Assembly: GCA_001599755.1 (NCBI GenBank)
Contig: BCHX01000005.1
Location: 3,406,409 to 3,470,408, forward strand
Reading direction: 5' to 3'
From: Gliomastix tumulicola
Lineage: Eukaryota; Ascomycota; Sordariomycetes; Hypocreales; Bionectriaceae
DNA length: 64,000 bases
In this document: piece by piece, positions 10,020 to 23,870 of the stretch
Numbering within the stretch: position 1 is the stretch's first letter
Layout of the letters: each line of letters opens with the position of its first letter
Notes under the pieces: generated by a model
The model's input: the letters and a program-made list of their open reading frames with translations, nothing else
Told to the model about the DNA's origin: nothing
Database searches by the model: none
Position numbers and translations under genes: made by a program

Positions 10020-11790
10020 GAGAATAATTACTTTATAGGTAGTATAATAGATTTAATTCTTAGGTTTAAATCTTTTATATTAAATAACTTTAATTTCTTT
10101 AAGGGGAATAACTTAAAGTAGTTAACTTTAAATAAAGGGTTAATTATTATTAGTCTACTAAATAGAAAGTTTATTTAAAATATAAATAAAGCTACCTAGA
10201 AAGGGTATAATAATAATAGTACTAACTACCTTAAGTATAAAGTTATAGTATAGCTTTAAGACCTTAAAAGAAATACTAATAAAGTTAATATTAAATACCT
10301 TTAGCTTAAGGTATTAAGGGGGAACTTAATAATCTTTATAATAAAATATTATTTCTATATTAAAAATCTTAAATTTAAAAGTTAAGAAATTAAAATAATT
10401 CTTACTTATATAAATATTATATATTCCTCTATAAATTAAAAGAGTTATAGACTAAATATTTATTTTCTAGTAAGTATTATTACCCTTTATAAAAACCTAA
10501 TTTATAAAGTTAAATAATATATTAAAAGAATATATATTAAGTATAAAGTAATTAGTAAAGAGAATACTATAAATAATAGTAAATATTATATAAAAATATA
10601 TAGAAATAACCTTATAAGATTAATTATAACTAGTTATATAAAGAGCCTAGTTAATAAGAGGGAATTTATTATAACTACTAAGTAGTATCTCTTAAATACT
10701 AGGTATATTCTTATAATAAAGGTACTTCTAGGTATATAAAATAATACTTAAAAGGTTTTTTATTAAACCTCTTAGCTAATAAATAGCCTATATATAAAAT
10801 AAATAAATATATAATTACCTATTTAGCTACTTTATTACTAGTACTATAGTAAAGTAAAAGGTAAAAGGTAAGCTAACCTCTTAAAGAAATTAATACTACT
10901 TTAATATAATTAATATAATATAGTAAGTATAACTTATATTATTAAAGGTATTATAAATATAAAGGTACCCTATCTTCTAGTTAAAAAGGGTTATAATAAA
11001 ATAGTTAATATAATAAATAAAATAAGTAATAAACCTATAATTATATATATTCTTTTTAAATATCTTAATATATATAATACTAATATAACCTTTAGGTATA
11101 ATAAAGTAAAGGTTTACTTATAAGTTAATTAAGTAATATATAAAATCTTTAATATTTATATTAATAGGTGAAATATAAATAATATTATATAGGTCCCCTA
11201 GTTATTTAATTAAAAAAGTAATAGTATTAAAGTTAAAACCCTACTCTTTATTTTTAAAGGAGATTATAAAGTTCTAAATATTAATAAAGAATTAAATATA
11301 AAATTTAAATATAGGTATCTCCTTATAGTAATTTATAATACTATAGAAGATATTATAGATAATCTTTTTAAAGGTAGTATTTATAGGCTAAAGGGTAATA
11401 AATCCCTAAATTCTAGTTAAGTTAATCTTCTATTAACCTTTAATATATTTAAAGGAGGTCTAAAATTAAATAACCTTAAATTAATACTTATAGAGCTCTT
11501 AAAGTTTAATATTAATTCTTTTACTTTTAGGTATTATATAAAATCTCTTATTATTATTTATTTATATTTATTTATAATAAACTATTATAATAAGTTTATC
11601 TTTCTTAAAGGTTTAAAAATACTAGTTATTATACTTTATACCTAGCTTCTTCTTTATAAACTTAATATTCTAGGCTATACCTTTAATAAAAGGGAGATTA
11701 TATTAGTTAAACTTAATAGCTTATTTAGGGGTTATTATTATAAATAATATAAAGTATTAAAATTAATATATTATACTTTAAGAGTATAAG
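10020..11790 (+). pseudogene. Unrecognised coding relic, antisense to the inner element's pol
   Basis: One plus-strand frame can be followed for roughly 590 codons. Nearly all interruptions are TAG/TAA at positions that fit mutated Trp, Gln or Arg codons, and long stretches carry no stop at all (for example about 11,450-11,640 shows none). The strand is also A-richer than its complement here, while the strand bias flips after about 12.0 kb. I do not recognise a domain: no transposase DDE/DDD, helicase or reverse transcriptase motif stood out. It could be an accessory antisense ORF of a giant gypsy element, a captured host gene, or the remains of a third nested element without clear ends. Confidence 0.5.
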
Positions 11791-11949
11791 GTTAGCTTTA
11801 AAGTATAAGGTAATTTTATAGGTAAGGCTAGTTAATTAAGTAATAGTATAATAAAGATAAAATAATAGTAAAGGTATTATAAATAAAGGTAAAAAAAAAG
11901 ATAATAAAGCCTTATAGGAGGTAGTATAAGTATAGGGCTTTAAGGTGCC

Positions 11950-12030
11950 TTAATAATATATATATATAAGGAGAAAAGGGAAGTATATAAACTAGTGTAA
12001 GAAATTCCCTTTTTATATATATATTACCTC
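11950..12030. repeat. Inverted repeat where the two coding directions converge
   Basis: The segment TATATATAAGGAGAAAAGGG (near 11,965-11,985) is matched in reverse complement by a CCCTTTTTATATATATA segment near 12,012-12,030, around a short loop containing ACTAGTGT. It lies where the plus-strand coding direction (left) meets the minus-strand direction (right), the position expected of a shared 3' end. Confidence 0.5.
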
Positions 12031-15000
12031 TTTATTTAATATTTTTAAAGAGTTATAATTTATTACTTTTACTTTAATTTTTAAGGTATTTCCCTATTTT
12101 TATACTTTTTTTTTATACTAATTTTATTTATATAGTTTATAAATAAAAATAATAAACTCTTTTTTCTCTTCTTCTTATAATAATCTTATAGTAGTCTTCC
12201 TTCTTTTTATTATATTTCCTCCTCTTCTTTATATTATTCTTAGTTATTACTATTTCCCCTCTCTACTTAGTAGCTATTATATTTTTATTATTATATCTTT
12301 ACTTAATTATATAATAGATTTTTTACTTACTACTTAGTTTATAACTTTTAAAGGTACTTCTTTAAAGGTAAATAATACCCTTATTATTAAGAATTTAATA
12401 TAACTTAACTTAAAGGTAGTAAATAATATATTACTTTATTATTACTTTAATTTTATTAGCTTTACTTAGGCTAGAGGTAGTATAAGTAATATTAGTAATA
12501 ATTATAGTACTTTTAATATTATTTTCTCTTTTTTTACTTACTCTTTATCTCTTTATATTCTTTTTATAAGTTATTTTTTATTTTTTTAACCCTTCTTATA
12601 TATTTTATTATTAATATATCTTTTTCTTTTCTTAATAAATATATAAATACTTTAATATCTAGGTTTATACTAGTTAGGTTATAAGTAATTAGAGAATTCC
12701 TATTTATAATAAACTAGCCCTTTATATTAAGATTAACTCCTATAAGTATTTTAATATCCTTTATTAGTTTAATCTCTTTATTATTAAGCTCTTTATCTAG
12801 AATTTATATACTAAATCTATAATTTATTCTCTTATTTATTAAATTATTATAATATATTTTATTTATTTAATATATATCCCTACTAAGCTATTAAATCCTT
12901 ATAGTCTTTTCCTTACTAATTCTAGTAATAAAAATTTACTTTTTACTTATTTTTTATAATTTAAGGCTTAAGTTATATAAATTTATAATATAAATACTCT
13001 AATATTATATAGGTATTATATAATTTCTTAGTATATAAATACTATAAATATAAGTAAATATATATTATTCTTATATTATATTTATTAGGTTTTATTAGCT
13101 CTTAGCTCTTTTTATATTAATTATCTTTACTTTAATACTAAGTATAATACTAGTACTAATTATATTTTTTCTTTTAGAATAGGTTATTCTCTTTCTTAAG
13201 CCTTTAAAAACTTATTAAATATAAATATTACTCTCTCTAAGTATTTATTATAGGTTAATTCCTCTTATATTCTTTATCTTTAGGATCTTTTAGGTTATAG
13301 AGATTTTAACCCTAAGCTTAAGTATTATATTTCTTAGGTTTAAGCTTATCTAGATACTAGCTAATTAAGTAGTATATTAAAGGTATAAGTTCTTCCTATA
13401 GTTAATACTAATTATTTAGTTTCTAATAGCTATTATTATTTTAATAGTTAAATAATTAGCTTTATATTTTTATTTTCTATTATTTATATCTCCTTAGCTT
13501 TTAGTTCCTCTACTTTTATAATATTCTTTATTTATTTAATTTCTAGTAAACTTCTAGTAATTCCTAGTTCCCCTATACTTATAGTATCTAGCTATTTAAT
13601 ATTTAGTAGTTTTCTAGCTATTAGCTCTTCTTAATTACTAGGTTTTAATATTAATTCTCCTAGTATTATATTAATTTATAGTAATTTTATAGTTCTTAAT
13701 TTACCTACTACTTATAGTCTTTCTCTATTAACTTTAAACTTATCTTCTTAAATAAAAAGTATTTTAATTTAAAGTTTATTTATCCCTTATTCTCTACTTT
13801 AAAGCTAGTTAGCTTTAAAGTTTAATTCTATTACTTTTAATCTTCTTTTATATAATACTTAATTTATTAAAAAGAATTAATATATTCTTAGTTAAGTAAT
13901 ATAAGTAGTCACTAGATTAATATTCTTAGGGTATATTAATTATAGATTTCTTAGTATATTAATATAAGATTTTTTAGTATATTCTAGTAATATCTTTTTA
14001 GTATATTAATAAGTATTTTTAGTACTTTAGTACTATAGTATAAGGTTTTTAATATCTTAGTAGTATAATATTATAATAGGCTTCTAGGGGTTAAGTAAAT
14101 AATTCTTATACTATTTCTTTAAGTAGTACTTTTTATTATTACCTTTAAATACTTTTCTTTATATATTTTTCTATTATTATACTACTTTATAGGCTTTTCC
14201 TCTTTACTTTAAGCTAATTAAATAGTAGCTTAAAGTCTACCTATAGGTATATAAATACCTCTCTACTATATAAGGCTTTATTATATTAACTTAAAGCCCT
14301 AAGTATATATACTTTAGTATTTTACCTTCTTTTTATTAATTATTCTAGGTTACTTTAGCTTAATAATTATTTATTTTTATACCTTTACTAATAGCTATTA
14401 AAGCTTTTTACCTTCTTCTTTACCTTAGTCTTCTTTAGTAATATATTTTATATAAAATAGTTCTTTAATTATAAGGTTATTTTATTTTTAAAGGATATTA
14501 TCTAGGATAGAATTTACCTATTAAAGGGCTTACTAGGTGAATATCTTAGTATCTCTCCTCCTTAGTTATTAGTCTTTATTTTAAGGTATATTTATATCTT
14601 TTACTATAGCTATTACTAAGCTAGTATTATATTATAGCTTAAAGATTTTTTTATTCTCTTTATTTATTTATTATTTATTAATCTTTTTAAACTATTTAAG
14701 TATAGAGACCCTATAGCTATATATAAGAGGAGCTTTATCTAGTTTCTCTAGTTTATAACTTATCTTATTAAAATAAACCTCTTTAATCTTATATAGCCCT
14801 TACTATTTATTTAATATCTTTATCCCCCTCTTTATATCTTTATTATAGACTATATTATAAACTAATACTAGGTTTTTTATATAAAGTAACCTATAAATTT
14901 TATTAATTAGCTTTTTATTTTATTTTTACCTAGCTATTATTTAGAATTCTACTACTTATTATCTAGTAATATTAATATTTACTACTTTCCTCTTAAATAC

Positions 15001-16000
15001 CTATATTCTTATAAGAAGTATATTCTCTATAGTTTAAACTTTATCTTAATTAATTAATTACTATATTAGAATCTCTACCTCTAGTAGTAAGATTAGCTCC
15101 TACTTATATATAAGAAAGAAGGTAGAATATTCTATTAAGTATTTAACTATTACCTAATTAGCTAGTAGTACTTTATTAATATACTCTAGCTAGTATTTAT
15201 TTTTTCTAGTTATCTTTACTATAGCTAAAAGTAAAGTAATATAATCTACTTTTAAGATATTATTTACTATAGAATTATAAAGGGAGATTAAAATTATTTA
15301 AATTCCTTAGTCCTTTAAGGTTTTCCTAAAGCCTAAGAACTCTATTTTATTATTTATAATTATTTTTTAAAATATACTATATTAATATATTATTTAGAAT
15401 ATAAGCTCTAGAATATACTTAAACTCTTTTATTAATATAAGTAGTAGTTTTACCTATTTAATAAGTATATATTTACTTTCTATAAAGTATTAGAAGTATA
15501 TATTCTTTAATAAGTACTATATATTAAAGTAAATAATAGCTATAAGGTGACTTAAGTAAACCTAGTATTTAAATTTAAAGCTCTACTTAAAAGCTTACTT
15601 TTAATACTTCTTATATACTTAAAACTTTATCTTAATATTCTAGTAAATATTTTTCTACTACTATCTCTTAATAATAAAAAGGTATATAACTTCTCTCCCT
15701 TTATAGTCTTTATAATTATATATAGCTTTAATAATATATTACTATTAGGTAGAGGAGTCTATTATTAAGAGATTTTATATACTATATAAAGAGTACTTCT
15801 AGAGGCTATACCCTTATATATAAAAGTCTTTAATTTATACTCTTACTTTTCTCTAGTTAGTCTTTATAATATCCTTAGGTCTTCTAAGGGTAGTAAGATA
15901 CTCTATAAGCTATTATTAAATCTCTTTATATAATTTATTAAGGGGTTTATTATATATATCCTTAAGTTATTAAATTTACTTATTTTATAATAAATTATTA
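12031..16000 (-). pseudogene. Inner element, downstream part of pol (integrase region expected)
   Basis: The plus strand is T-rich here, matching minus-strand coding. By gypsy gene order, integrase should lie downstream of RNase H, in roughly the 14.5-16.0 kb part. I could not read its HHCC or D,D35E residues through the RIP damage, so the assignment rests on position. Confidence 0.35.
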
Positions 16001-16099
16001 AATTCCTTAGAGTTAATAGCTATATTTATTACTTACTACTAGGTATTTTATTCCTCTAAAGGTAAATACTAGAAGTTAATTAAATTAATTATAAGGTTA

Positions 16100-17430
16100 A
16101 TCTCCTTTTTAATATTCTTCTTCTATTTATAATTTATTTAATTAAATAAACCTACTAGTTTTTAGGATAAAGTATTTATTACTTTATTATTCTTTCCTAT
16201 TATATAGTAAACTTTAAAGTTAAATAGAAATATATAGTTAAGCTATTAAGTAACTAAAACTCTAGGTATATTATTTACTAATTTATTAATTTATTAAGCT
16301 AATATAAAAGAGTTAATCTTTAATATAAAATAAATACTATAAATATAGTTATATAGTCTTTAAAAGGTAAATAAAATACCTTTATATTTAAATTTTATTA
16401 AATTATAATTCTTTTTAGTATTTAATTATATACTACTTTTATATTTTACTAGTAGCTTTTAACCTTTAATAACTTATATTAAGTAAACTCCTTATTTAAT
16501 ATTATTTATATTTATTATTAGGATAATATCTAAGTATTCTTTTTAGTAGTTTACTATAATAAGAAGAGGTACTATAATAAGGATTTTCTTAATATAATTT
16601 ATAGCCTTCTCTTACTATTTCCTTTATTTCTAGCTAGTATTTTTATATAATAAGGTATTTAAGGGTAAGGTAATATAAATATAATTTAATACTTATATAT
16701 AATAGAAATTTACTAATCTTAAGAAGGCCTAGACTTCTATAAGATTACTATAGTATTTCTATTCTATTAGTTTCTTAACTTTCTTCTTTTTAAGCTCTCT
16801 ACTATAAAGATTATATCTATACCTTATAATTAATATAATCTTCTAGTATTATTAAAACTTAGTATAAGAGATAGTCCCTTTAGTTAGTTTTATATTTATA
16901 AAGACCTTATTAATATTTTAAATATACTTAAGAATATACCTTTTAATACCTAGAGTAAGTTCTTCCCTATTATAGTTACTCTTAGCTCTCTTTATATTAA
17001 TATTATTAAGGAAAGCTTAGTAAATATATAAGATTAAGTTATATAATATATAAATTATAGTATAAATAAACTATATAGTAAAGTTTATTACTCCTTAGGG
17101 TAAGGTATATATATATAGTAACTTAATTAATATTAAAAATATTATTATATTTTAGCTTATAGGGTTTAATTAAATTTAATTATACCTAAAAAAGAAGTCT
17201 AATAAGAAGATATATATATATCTAGAGAAGTCCTTATTAAATTTATTTATACTAGGTAGTAGAAGTATATCTTTAATAATAACCTTATTAAGTCTTATAA
17301 TAAAGTTAATAAGGTAAAGTCTTTTATTCTTTTTTAAAATTAAGAACTATAGGTTTTTATATAAATTATACTCTTCTTTTAAGATATCTCTATAAACTTA
17401 TTCTCTTAGGATTTTAAGGACTTTTTCCTT
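16100..17430 (-). pseudogene. Inner element reverse transcriptase and RNase H relic
   Basis: On the minus strand, ignoring RIP stops, the order is: a KKNKRLYLINFIIRLNKV segment (matching KKx(K/R)LRLIN...LN), SLLDFFxGY-type (LLDFFFRYN), TLP*GVINF (matching TLPQGATNS) near 17.09 kb, a degraded AFLDDI-type motif (AFLNNI) near 17.0 kb, then a VNFYYIYVPNY-like thumb segment and an RNase H-like stretch. This is a different gypsy lineage from the outer element, whose motif order and wording differ. All key acidic residues visible have changed Asp to Asn, consistent with RIP. Confidence 0.75.
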
Positions 17431-20400
17431 TATCTCTTTTAAAATAGAAATAAAGCTAGCTTACTATATATTATAAGGGATTATTTTTATTTTTTAAAGT
17501 AATATAATATTATTATTTAGTCTTCTTATCTTTATTTAGTTTTACCTAAGGGCTACTTCTTTATTATATAGTATCTTTAAAAATATTATTATTTCTTTAG
17601 ATATTAAATTCCTATTAATATACTTAAGTATTTTATTTAGTTAATTCTCTTTATTAATATATATACTTTTCTTAATATTACTAAATTTAAAGGTAATTTA
17701 ATCTTAGAATTTTCCCCTAGGTTATATTTTCTCTAGTACTACTACTTATTTAGCTTATTTCTAATAAGGGTTACCCTTTAGAATTATCCTATTAAGTAGG
17801 GAATTATTAATAAATATAACTTTTTTAATCTTTAGCTTAAATATAGTATTTATATTTATTTTACTAGTTATATATTAATAGAAGTTATATAATTTTTATA
17901 CTAAAGGCTTCTTATAAATAATAATTATCTACTAGAAGTCTTCTCCTATTACTATTAGTTATTTAACTTACTCTCTAGTAATAATATCTCCTTTTACTTT
18001 TATTAAGTTCCTAATAGTTTATATATAGTCTTTAATCTTTATAAAAATATTACTAGTTATTTTTATATTAATTTAAATTTACTTTATATAAGCTTTCTTC
18101 TTAAGGTTATATATATTTATAAATTATACCTTCTTTAAGAATTCCTCTATAAAAGTATTACTTTATAATAAGGAACTTTTATACTTTTTATTTAATTTAA
18201 GGATTAAAGAATTAACTTAAGTAGGTTAAGGGTATTTTATAGTATAAATACTTTTTTCTATCTCTTTAAGTTTATTAAAATTCTATTAAAGTATTATATA
18301 CTTTACTTAATTAAGTAGAGTCTCCCTTTTAATTATTAGAAAATCTTTTATTTTATAAGTAATTATCTAGGGGCTATACTCCTTAATTTTTATTAAATTA
18401 ACCTTTATAAGATTATTAGGGTTATTTATTTAATTATTAAGCTACTAATTAAGTTTTATATTAGTTATTTTTATTTCCTTATATATTAATATTATAATTT
18501 TTATATTACTTATATAGATTTTAATATATAGGTCTTTATTCTTTATATTATAATTAAAGTTAAATTAAGCTTATTAAATAAATAATATATTTAGTAAGTA
18601 ATCTTAAGTAATACTATTAAAAGCTATAAAGAATTAAATATTTAAATATAAGTCCCTAATATATACCTTTATTATTATTTATTTAAGTAATTCTACTTTA
18701 TTATTAATATATACTCTTATTATAATAGTATATCTCTATTTTAAGAGTTAAAAATCCTTTAATATTTTATAATTAATTAGGTTTACCTCTAAACCTAAGT
18801 CTATTAATACTTTAATTAGTTTATTACTTAACTTATCTAGTCTTATTATAAAGTAAGGGAGATCTTATATTAGCTTAAAAGGTTATAATCTATTAAAGAT
18901 AATTATTAAGGTCTTTTCCCTATACTTTTTATTTATTTATTAATAAAACTATTTTAAAGAGGGGTTATTCTTTAGTTTTCCTTTAGTACTAAAGATACTA
19001 GTTATTATAGAGCTCCCTTTTCCAGGGAGGTATATCTATAGCTAGTTATTATAATCTTTAAAGATACTATTAAAGTAAATAGTATTAATATTTAGGTATC
19101 TCTTTCTAGGGAGGTGTACCTATAGCTAGTTATTATAGTCCTTAAAGGCGCTATTAAAGTAAATAGTATTAATATTTAAATATCCCTTTCTAGGGAGGTA
19201 CACCTATAGCTAGTTATTATAGTCCTTAAAGGCACTATTAAAGTAAATAATATTAATATCTAGATATCCTTCTTCTTAGTCTTTAAGTTATTAAAATATC
19301 TATAATATAGTATTCCTTTTATTTAAGTCCCCTAGTATAAGTATATTTATAACTAGGTTATTTATAGGGTTTCTTATATCTCTTAGGAAAGCTAGTATAA
19401 ATTATTACTTATTAATCTCCCTAGTATATAACTTTATTTTTATATTAATATTTACTATTAAATTAAGTTAAAGTATAAATAAAGCTCTTACTATTATAAG
19501 GAGTTTTTATACTATAATCTTTTTAAATATATTTTAAAGTATTTTATTCTTAATAGTAACCTTTACTTCCTTCTCTATATTTCCCTTATTTTATATCTTT
19601 TATTTTAGGAGAAGAAGTTTATAGGGGTTTATTAAGTAATTAAGTGAAGTCCTATAGTATAGCTTTAGTAGGGGATTTTTACTATTTCTAATAATATCCT
19701 CTACCTAGCTATTTATATTTAGTATATTATAGGTATTATTTATTAGGGCTTTTATTATATAAGTATATTTTCTTATTTTAATATTATATATTTAGGTATA
19801 TTTTATATTAAAGAGTTTTAAATTCTCCTCTTTATTTATATTAAAGTAGTTAGTTCCTATTAGTATACTATTATTTATATATTTAAAGTTTAATAATTTA
19901 AATATAAATAGGTATTTTAATATATATATTATATTCTTCCCTTTATTAATAGCTTATTATTTATTCTCTATAGGGTCTTAGCTTTCTCTACTATTAAGTC
20001 TCTTATATAGCTTAAGTAAGTTTTATTACTAGTTAATTTATTTTATAATAAGGTATTTAAAGTGAATTCTTATTACCTAGAAATATATTACTTTTTAATA
20101 TAAGCTTCCCTTCTAGCTAAGAAGGGTTATAAAGGCTTTTAGTATTAATAAGCTATTTTAATTATTATTAATAATAACTTCTCCTCCTAATATATAGAAG
20201 ACTTCTTTATCTTTATTATTCTTTATAATATTATAGTTATATACTATATAATTAAATTACTTATACTAGAAATAAGTCTTTATTTTATTATTTAAGAAGT
20301 ATTAAGTATTTATATTAAAGTTATTTCTCTCTTTAAGATTATAGTTATAATTATAGCTAAGGTTATAATCTTTTATCTAAGTAATATAAACCCCTTTATT

Positions 20401-23400
20401 ATATATTTACTTTAAGATATTCTAGAGGGTTTAATTATACTTATTCTATAACTAAGAAACTAATACCTTTAGGTTATTAAAGTAATATATAAGCTTATTT
20501 ATCTCTATAATTACTTAATTAATTACTACTTTTATATATTTATTATTTTACTTTTTTATCTTTATAATTACTTAGTTAATAATTTCTTTTATATATACCT
20601 CTTTCTTTACTATTACCTTTACTACCTCTTTCCTATAGCTTTTTATTACTTTTATAGTCTTATAGTTATTAGACTTCCCCCTCTTCTTCTTTTTCTTTTT
20701 TAACTTTTAGTTTAAATCTAAGGAGGATATAATCTTATTTAAAGTTCTAGTAAATATTAATAAATCTATTATTAAGGAAGAAGAGGAAGAAAAAAAAAAA
20801 GAAGAAAAATATTACTTATTCTTTCTCTTAAACCTCCCTTTAATTTTACCTTTAAATTTAATTAAAGTCTTATTCTTCTTAATAATTTTAATATACTAGT
20901 TAATTAAGCTACTATAGCTAAAGGTTTATATACTAATTTAGTACTCCTTTTATCCTTTTAGGTATTAAGTTAGCTAATTAAATAGTACTTTTATTAATTC
21001 CTAGTTCCTTAGAGTATTAAATTCCTATAACTTAAGGTAAAATATTATTATATAATTCTTATAGTTATTAAGCTAGTAGATTATATCTATTATATTCTTA
21101 TAAAATAGCTTTAGGGGGTAATTAAGTACTTAATTAATTAAAGTATTAAATTAAATCTTAGTATTCCTAGGGTTATTATTATTTTATTATATATATAAGT
21201 TAATTATCTCTCTCTTAAGGTTCTTCTATTACTTATTATATATAATTACCTTTATTTTATCTCTTCTCTTATACTTAATATTCTTAAGAAGAATTTAAAT
21301 TTTCTTTTTATTTATTACTATTTTAAAGTATTTATTAACTTCTAGCTTCTTTAGGAAGTTATTAATATTCTTCTTATTAAACTTCTAGTAAGTTAGTTTT
21401 CCTTTACTAGAGTTTAGGTTTAATAAAATATATTATATTATATAGATATTAGTTTTAATTTATTAAGGATCTAGGTCTATATAAAAGGTATTACCCTCCC
21501 TATATTCTTTATAGTATAATATTAGGTTATAACTTATATTCTAAGACTAGCTACCCTCTAGGGTATTAGCTTTTCCTCTTTAGCCTTAGAAGTATTTATT
21601 TTATAGTTATAATTTACTTTATTTAATTATCTTAAAGAGTATATTATTATTATTAAAGTCTTTAAGGTATTAAATTAGGGTTATTATTATTTAGCTAGGT
21701 AGTAGTTAAACTTTAGGGAGTTAGGGATTATTTAGTATAGGGTTTATCTAGGTTATTATTTTACTTATTAAAAAATTATTTAAATAATCTTAGTTTTTAG
21801 GGGATTTATATTTTCTAAATATATTAATATTTAGGTTTTAATTATAGTAAGTACTATTTATCTTAGTAAATAATAAAATATCTTATCTAGTTAATTATAT
21901 AGCTATTTATATATTAAAAGTAAATATTTATATCCTTAGGGGGTATATTCTTATAATTAAGTTAATATATCTCTTTATTTAGTCTTTAGCTAGTATATTA
22001 AGTATATATATATTATTATTCTTAGCTTTATATTTAGTTTATATATTTAAGCTTACTACTAGTTAATTAAGTTATAGTAAATATTATACTTTACTACTAG
22101 TATATTTAGTAAATTAATTTATTTTAATTATAAAGTTTAATATTACTTATTTATATTATTTAATTTTAAGTTTACCTTTTAAAGCCTTTAAGTATAATAC
22201 TAGTAGTTATTATAGATTATTTTAATACCTCTTACCTACTTTTACTACCCTAGTAAATATTATAGGCTTATCTTAGTTTTATAGTAGTAAATTTTTAAGT
22301 AAAGTTATACCTTTAGCTTAATTAGCTTACTCTTCTAAGGGGCTTCTAGTTCTTAGGGTAAAAATAAAAAGGGAATTTAATAATATAATACTTCTTTTAA
22401 TAAAGTTTTTATTTTAAGTATATTTATATTAATTTAGTATTAGACTTTAATATACTTATAAGATTTAAGCTATAATTATATTATTAAGCTAGCTAATTCT
22501 CTATATATAGTACCTTTATAGTAAAGGTTTTTTAACCTTTAGGTAGTAAATTTTTATTAATAATTTACCTAATTAAGTTATAAGTACTAGTACCTTTATA
22601 CCTAGGTTAATTCTTCCTATAATAATTATTTATTAAGAGGTAAATATAATAAAGAAAAAAGAGAAGAATTAAAGCTTAAGTATTATAAAAGGAGCTTTTA
22701 TTTTAAAGGACTATTTACTAGCTTTATACTTTTATAGTAATAATACTCTTCTACTATTTATTTTACCCTTTATTAATAGCCTTTATACTTCTTTTATTTT
22801 TTAATCCTCTTTTAACTTTAGCTTCTCTTACTAGTTATATAATTACTTTTTTACTATTATTTAAGGGCTTCCCTCTTTTTCTTCTTATAGGGGCTCCTTA
22901 TTACTCTTTTTATACTAGTTATCCTTTATTTAACTAGTATATTCTACCTAGTTAATTATTAATATTTCTTTAGCTAGAATATTCTTTAATAGTAGAAGGT
23001 CTTTTTAAGCCTTAACCTACTAGTAAAGGTATATATACTTTTATATTTTTTATACTAAAGCTAAGTTTACTCTTTAATTAAGCCCTTAGCCCTCCTAGAA
23101 TAATATAGTAGAAGGACTTTTTTATTTAACTTAATTACTTATTATATACTTTCTCTAGTAGTATAAAGATACTATATAATCTTAATATAAATTTATATAT
23201 ATAATTAGGTTATTATTTTAATACTTTTTAATATAGTAGGTAGAAATTATTATTATTTTTATTTAGTAATTCCTCTAGGCTAATTCTTTCTTTCTTTATT
23301 AGTTTTATTATACTTATATATTTTAAGTAGGTATTTTTAGTATATTATTATTATTATATAATTAGTTATATTTAAATAGACTTATTAATTTAAATATATT

Positions 23401-23568
23401 ATTTATAGTAAAAATTATAAAGGTATTATTTTACTTAATTAAATTAATATAATATAGGAAAGAATAAATAAATTTTAAAGGTATTACTAATAAATTAAAA
23501 AACCTCTCCTCTCTTCTATATTCTATATAATACTTATTATAACTCTACTTTTATCTAGGGGAGCTATT
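17431..23568 (-). pseudogene. Inner element, protease/gag side
   Basis: Minus-strand coding bias continues to the upper LTR. By gypsy order this should hold protease and gag. The size, about 6 kb, is large for gag plus protease. No zinc knuckle could be read through the RIP changes. It contains an 84-bp tandem repeat at 19.0-19.27 kb. Confidence 0.35.
19009..19270 (-). repeat. 84-bp tandem repeat, three copies
   Basis: The landmark GGGAGG recurs at 19025, 19109 and 19193, each time followed by TATAGCTAGTTATTATA and a CTATTAAAGTAAATA segment. The period of 84 bp is 28 codons, consistent with an in-frame coding repeat in the minus-strand gag region. The copies retain rare GC dinucleotides (for example AGGCGCTATT), so they are a little less RIP-eroded than their surroundings. 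Confidence 0.85.
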
Positions 23569-23866
23569 TAATTTAAGGGAAATAATTTACTATTTAGCTA
23601 TATAGTTATTATATAGTTATTATATTACTTAATTAAGTAAAGCTATTTAGTTAGTATTTCTCCTATATATTTATTATTAAATAAAGCTAATAAGCTACTT
23701 AATTAAGTAGTATAAAGGTAATATAAAGAGAGAGCCTTTAAATCTTCCCCTTCTAATTAGGTTAATTAATATTAAGATAGAAGATAGTAAAATTTTCTAT
23801 CTACCTAATTAGGTAGAGCCTGCCCCCCTTAATAGGGCCTGGGCCTAGGCCTAATACCCTAAGTTA
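23569..23866 (-). repeat. 5' LTR of the inner retrotransposon
   Basis: 298 bp, partner of 9132-9429. It keeps slightly more G and C in the last 60 bases (GGGCCTGGGCCTAGGCC). The ATAG duplication follows at 23867-23870. Confidence 0.9.
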
Positions 23867-23870
23867 ATAG

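Larger units (their letters stand above)
9132..23866 (-). mobile_element. Large gypsy-type LTR retrotransposon (14.7 kb) nested inside the outer element
   Basis: Two 298-bp LTRs (9132-9429 and 23569-23866) with a 4-bp duplication ATAG at 9128-9131 and 23867-23870. Orientation is minus: a purine tract AGGGGAGGAT (minus strand, 9431-9440) lies directly inside the lower-coordinate LTR, as a polypurine tract should, and a degraded reverse transcriptase and RNase H read on the minus strand at about 16.1-17.4 kb. Removing the element restores the outer element's frame from the YLDN motif into the next conserved segment, so this insertion came second. At 14.7 kb it is about twice the usual gypsy size. 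Part of the extra length (about 10.0-11.8 kb) reads on the opposite strand. Confidence 0.88.
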
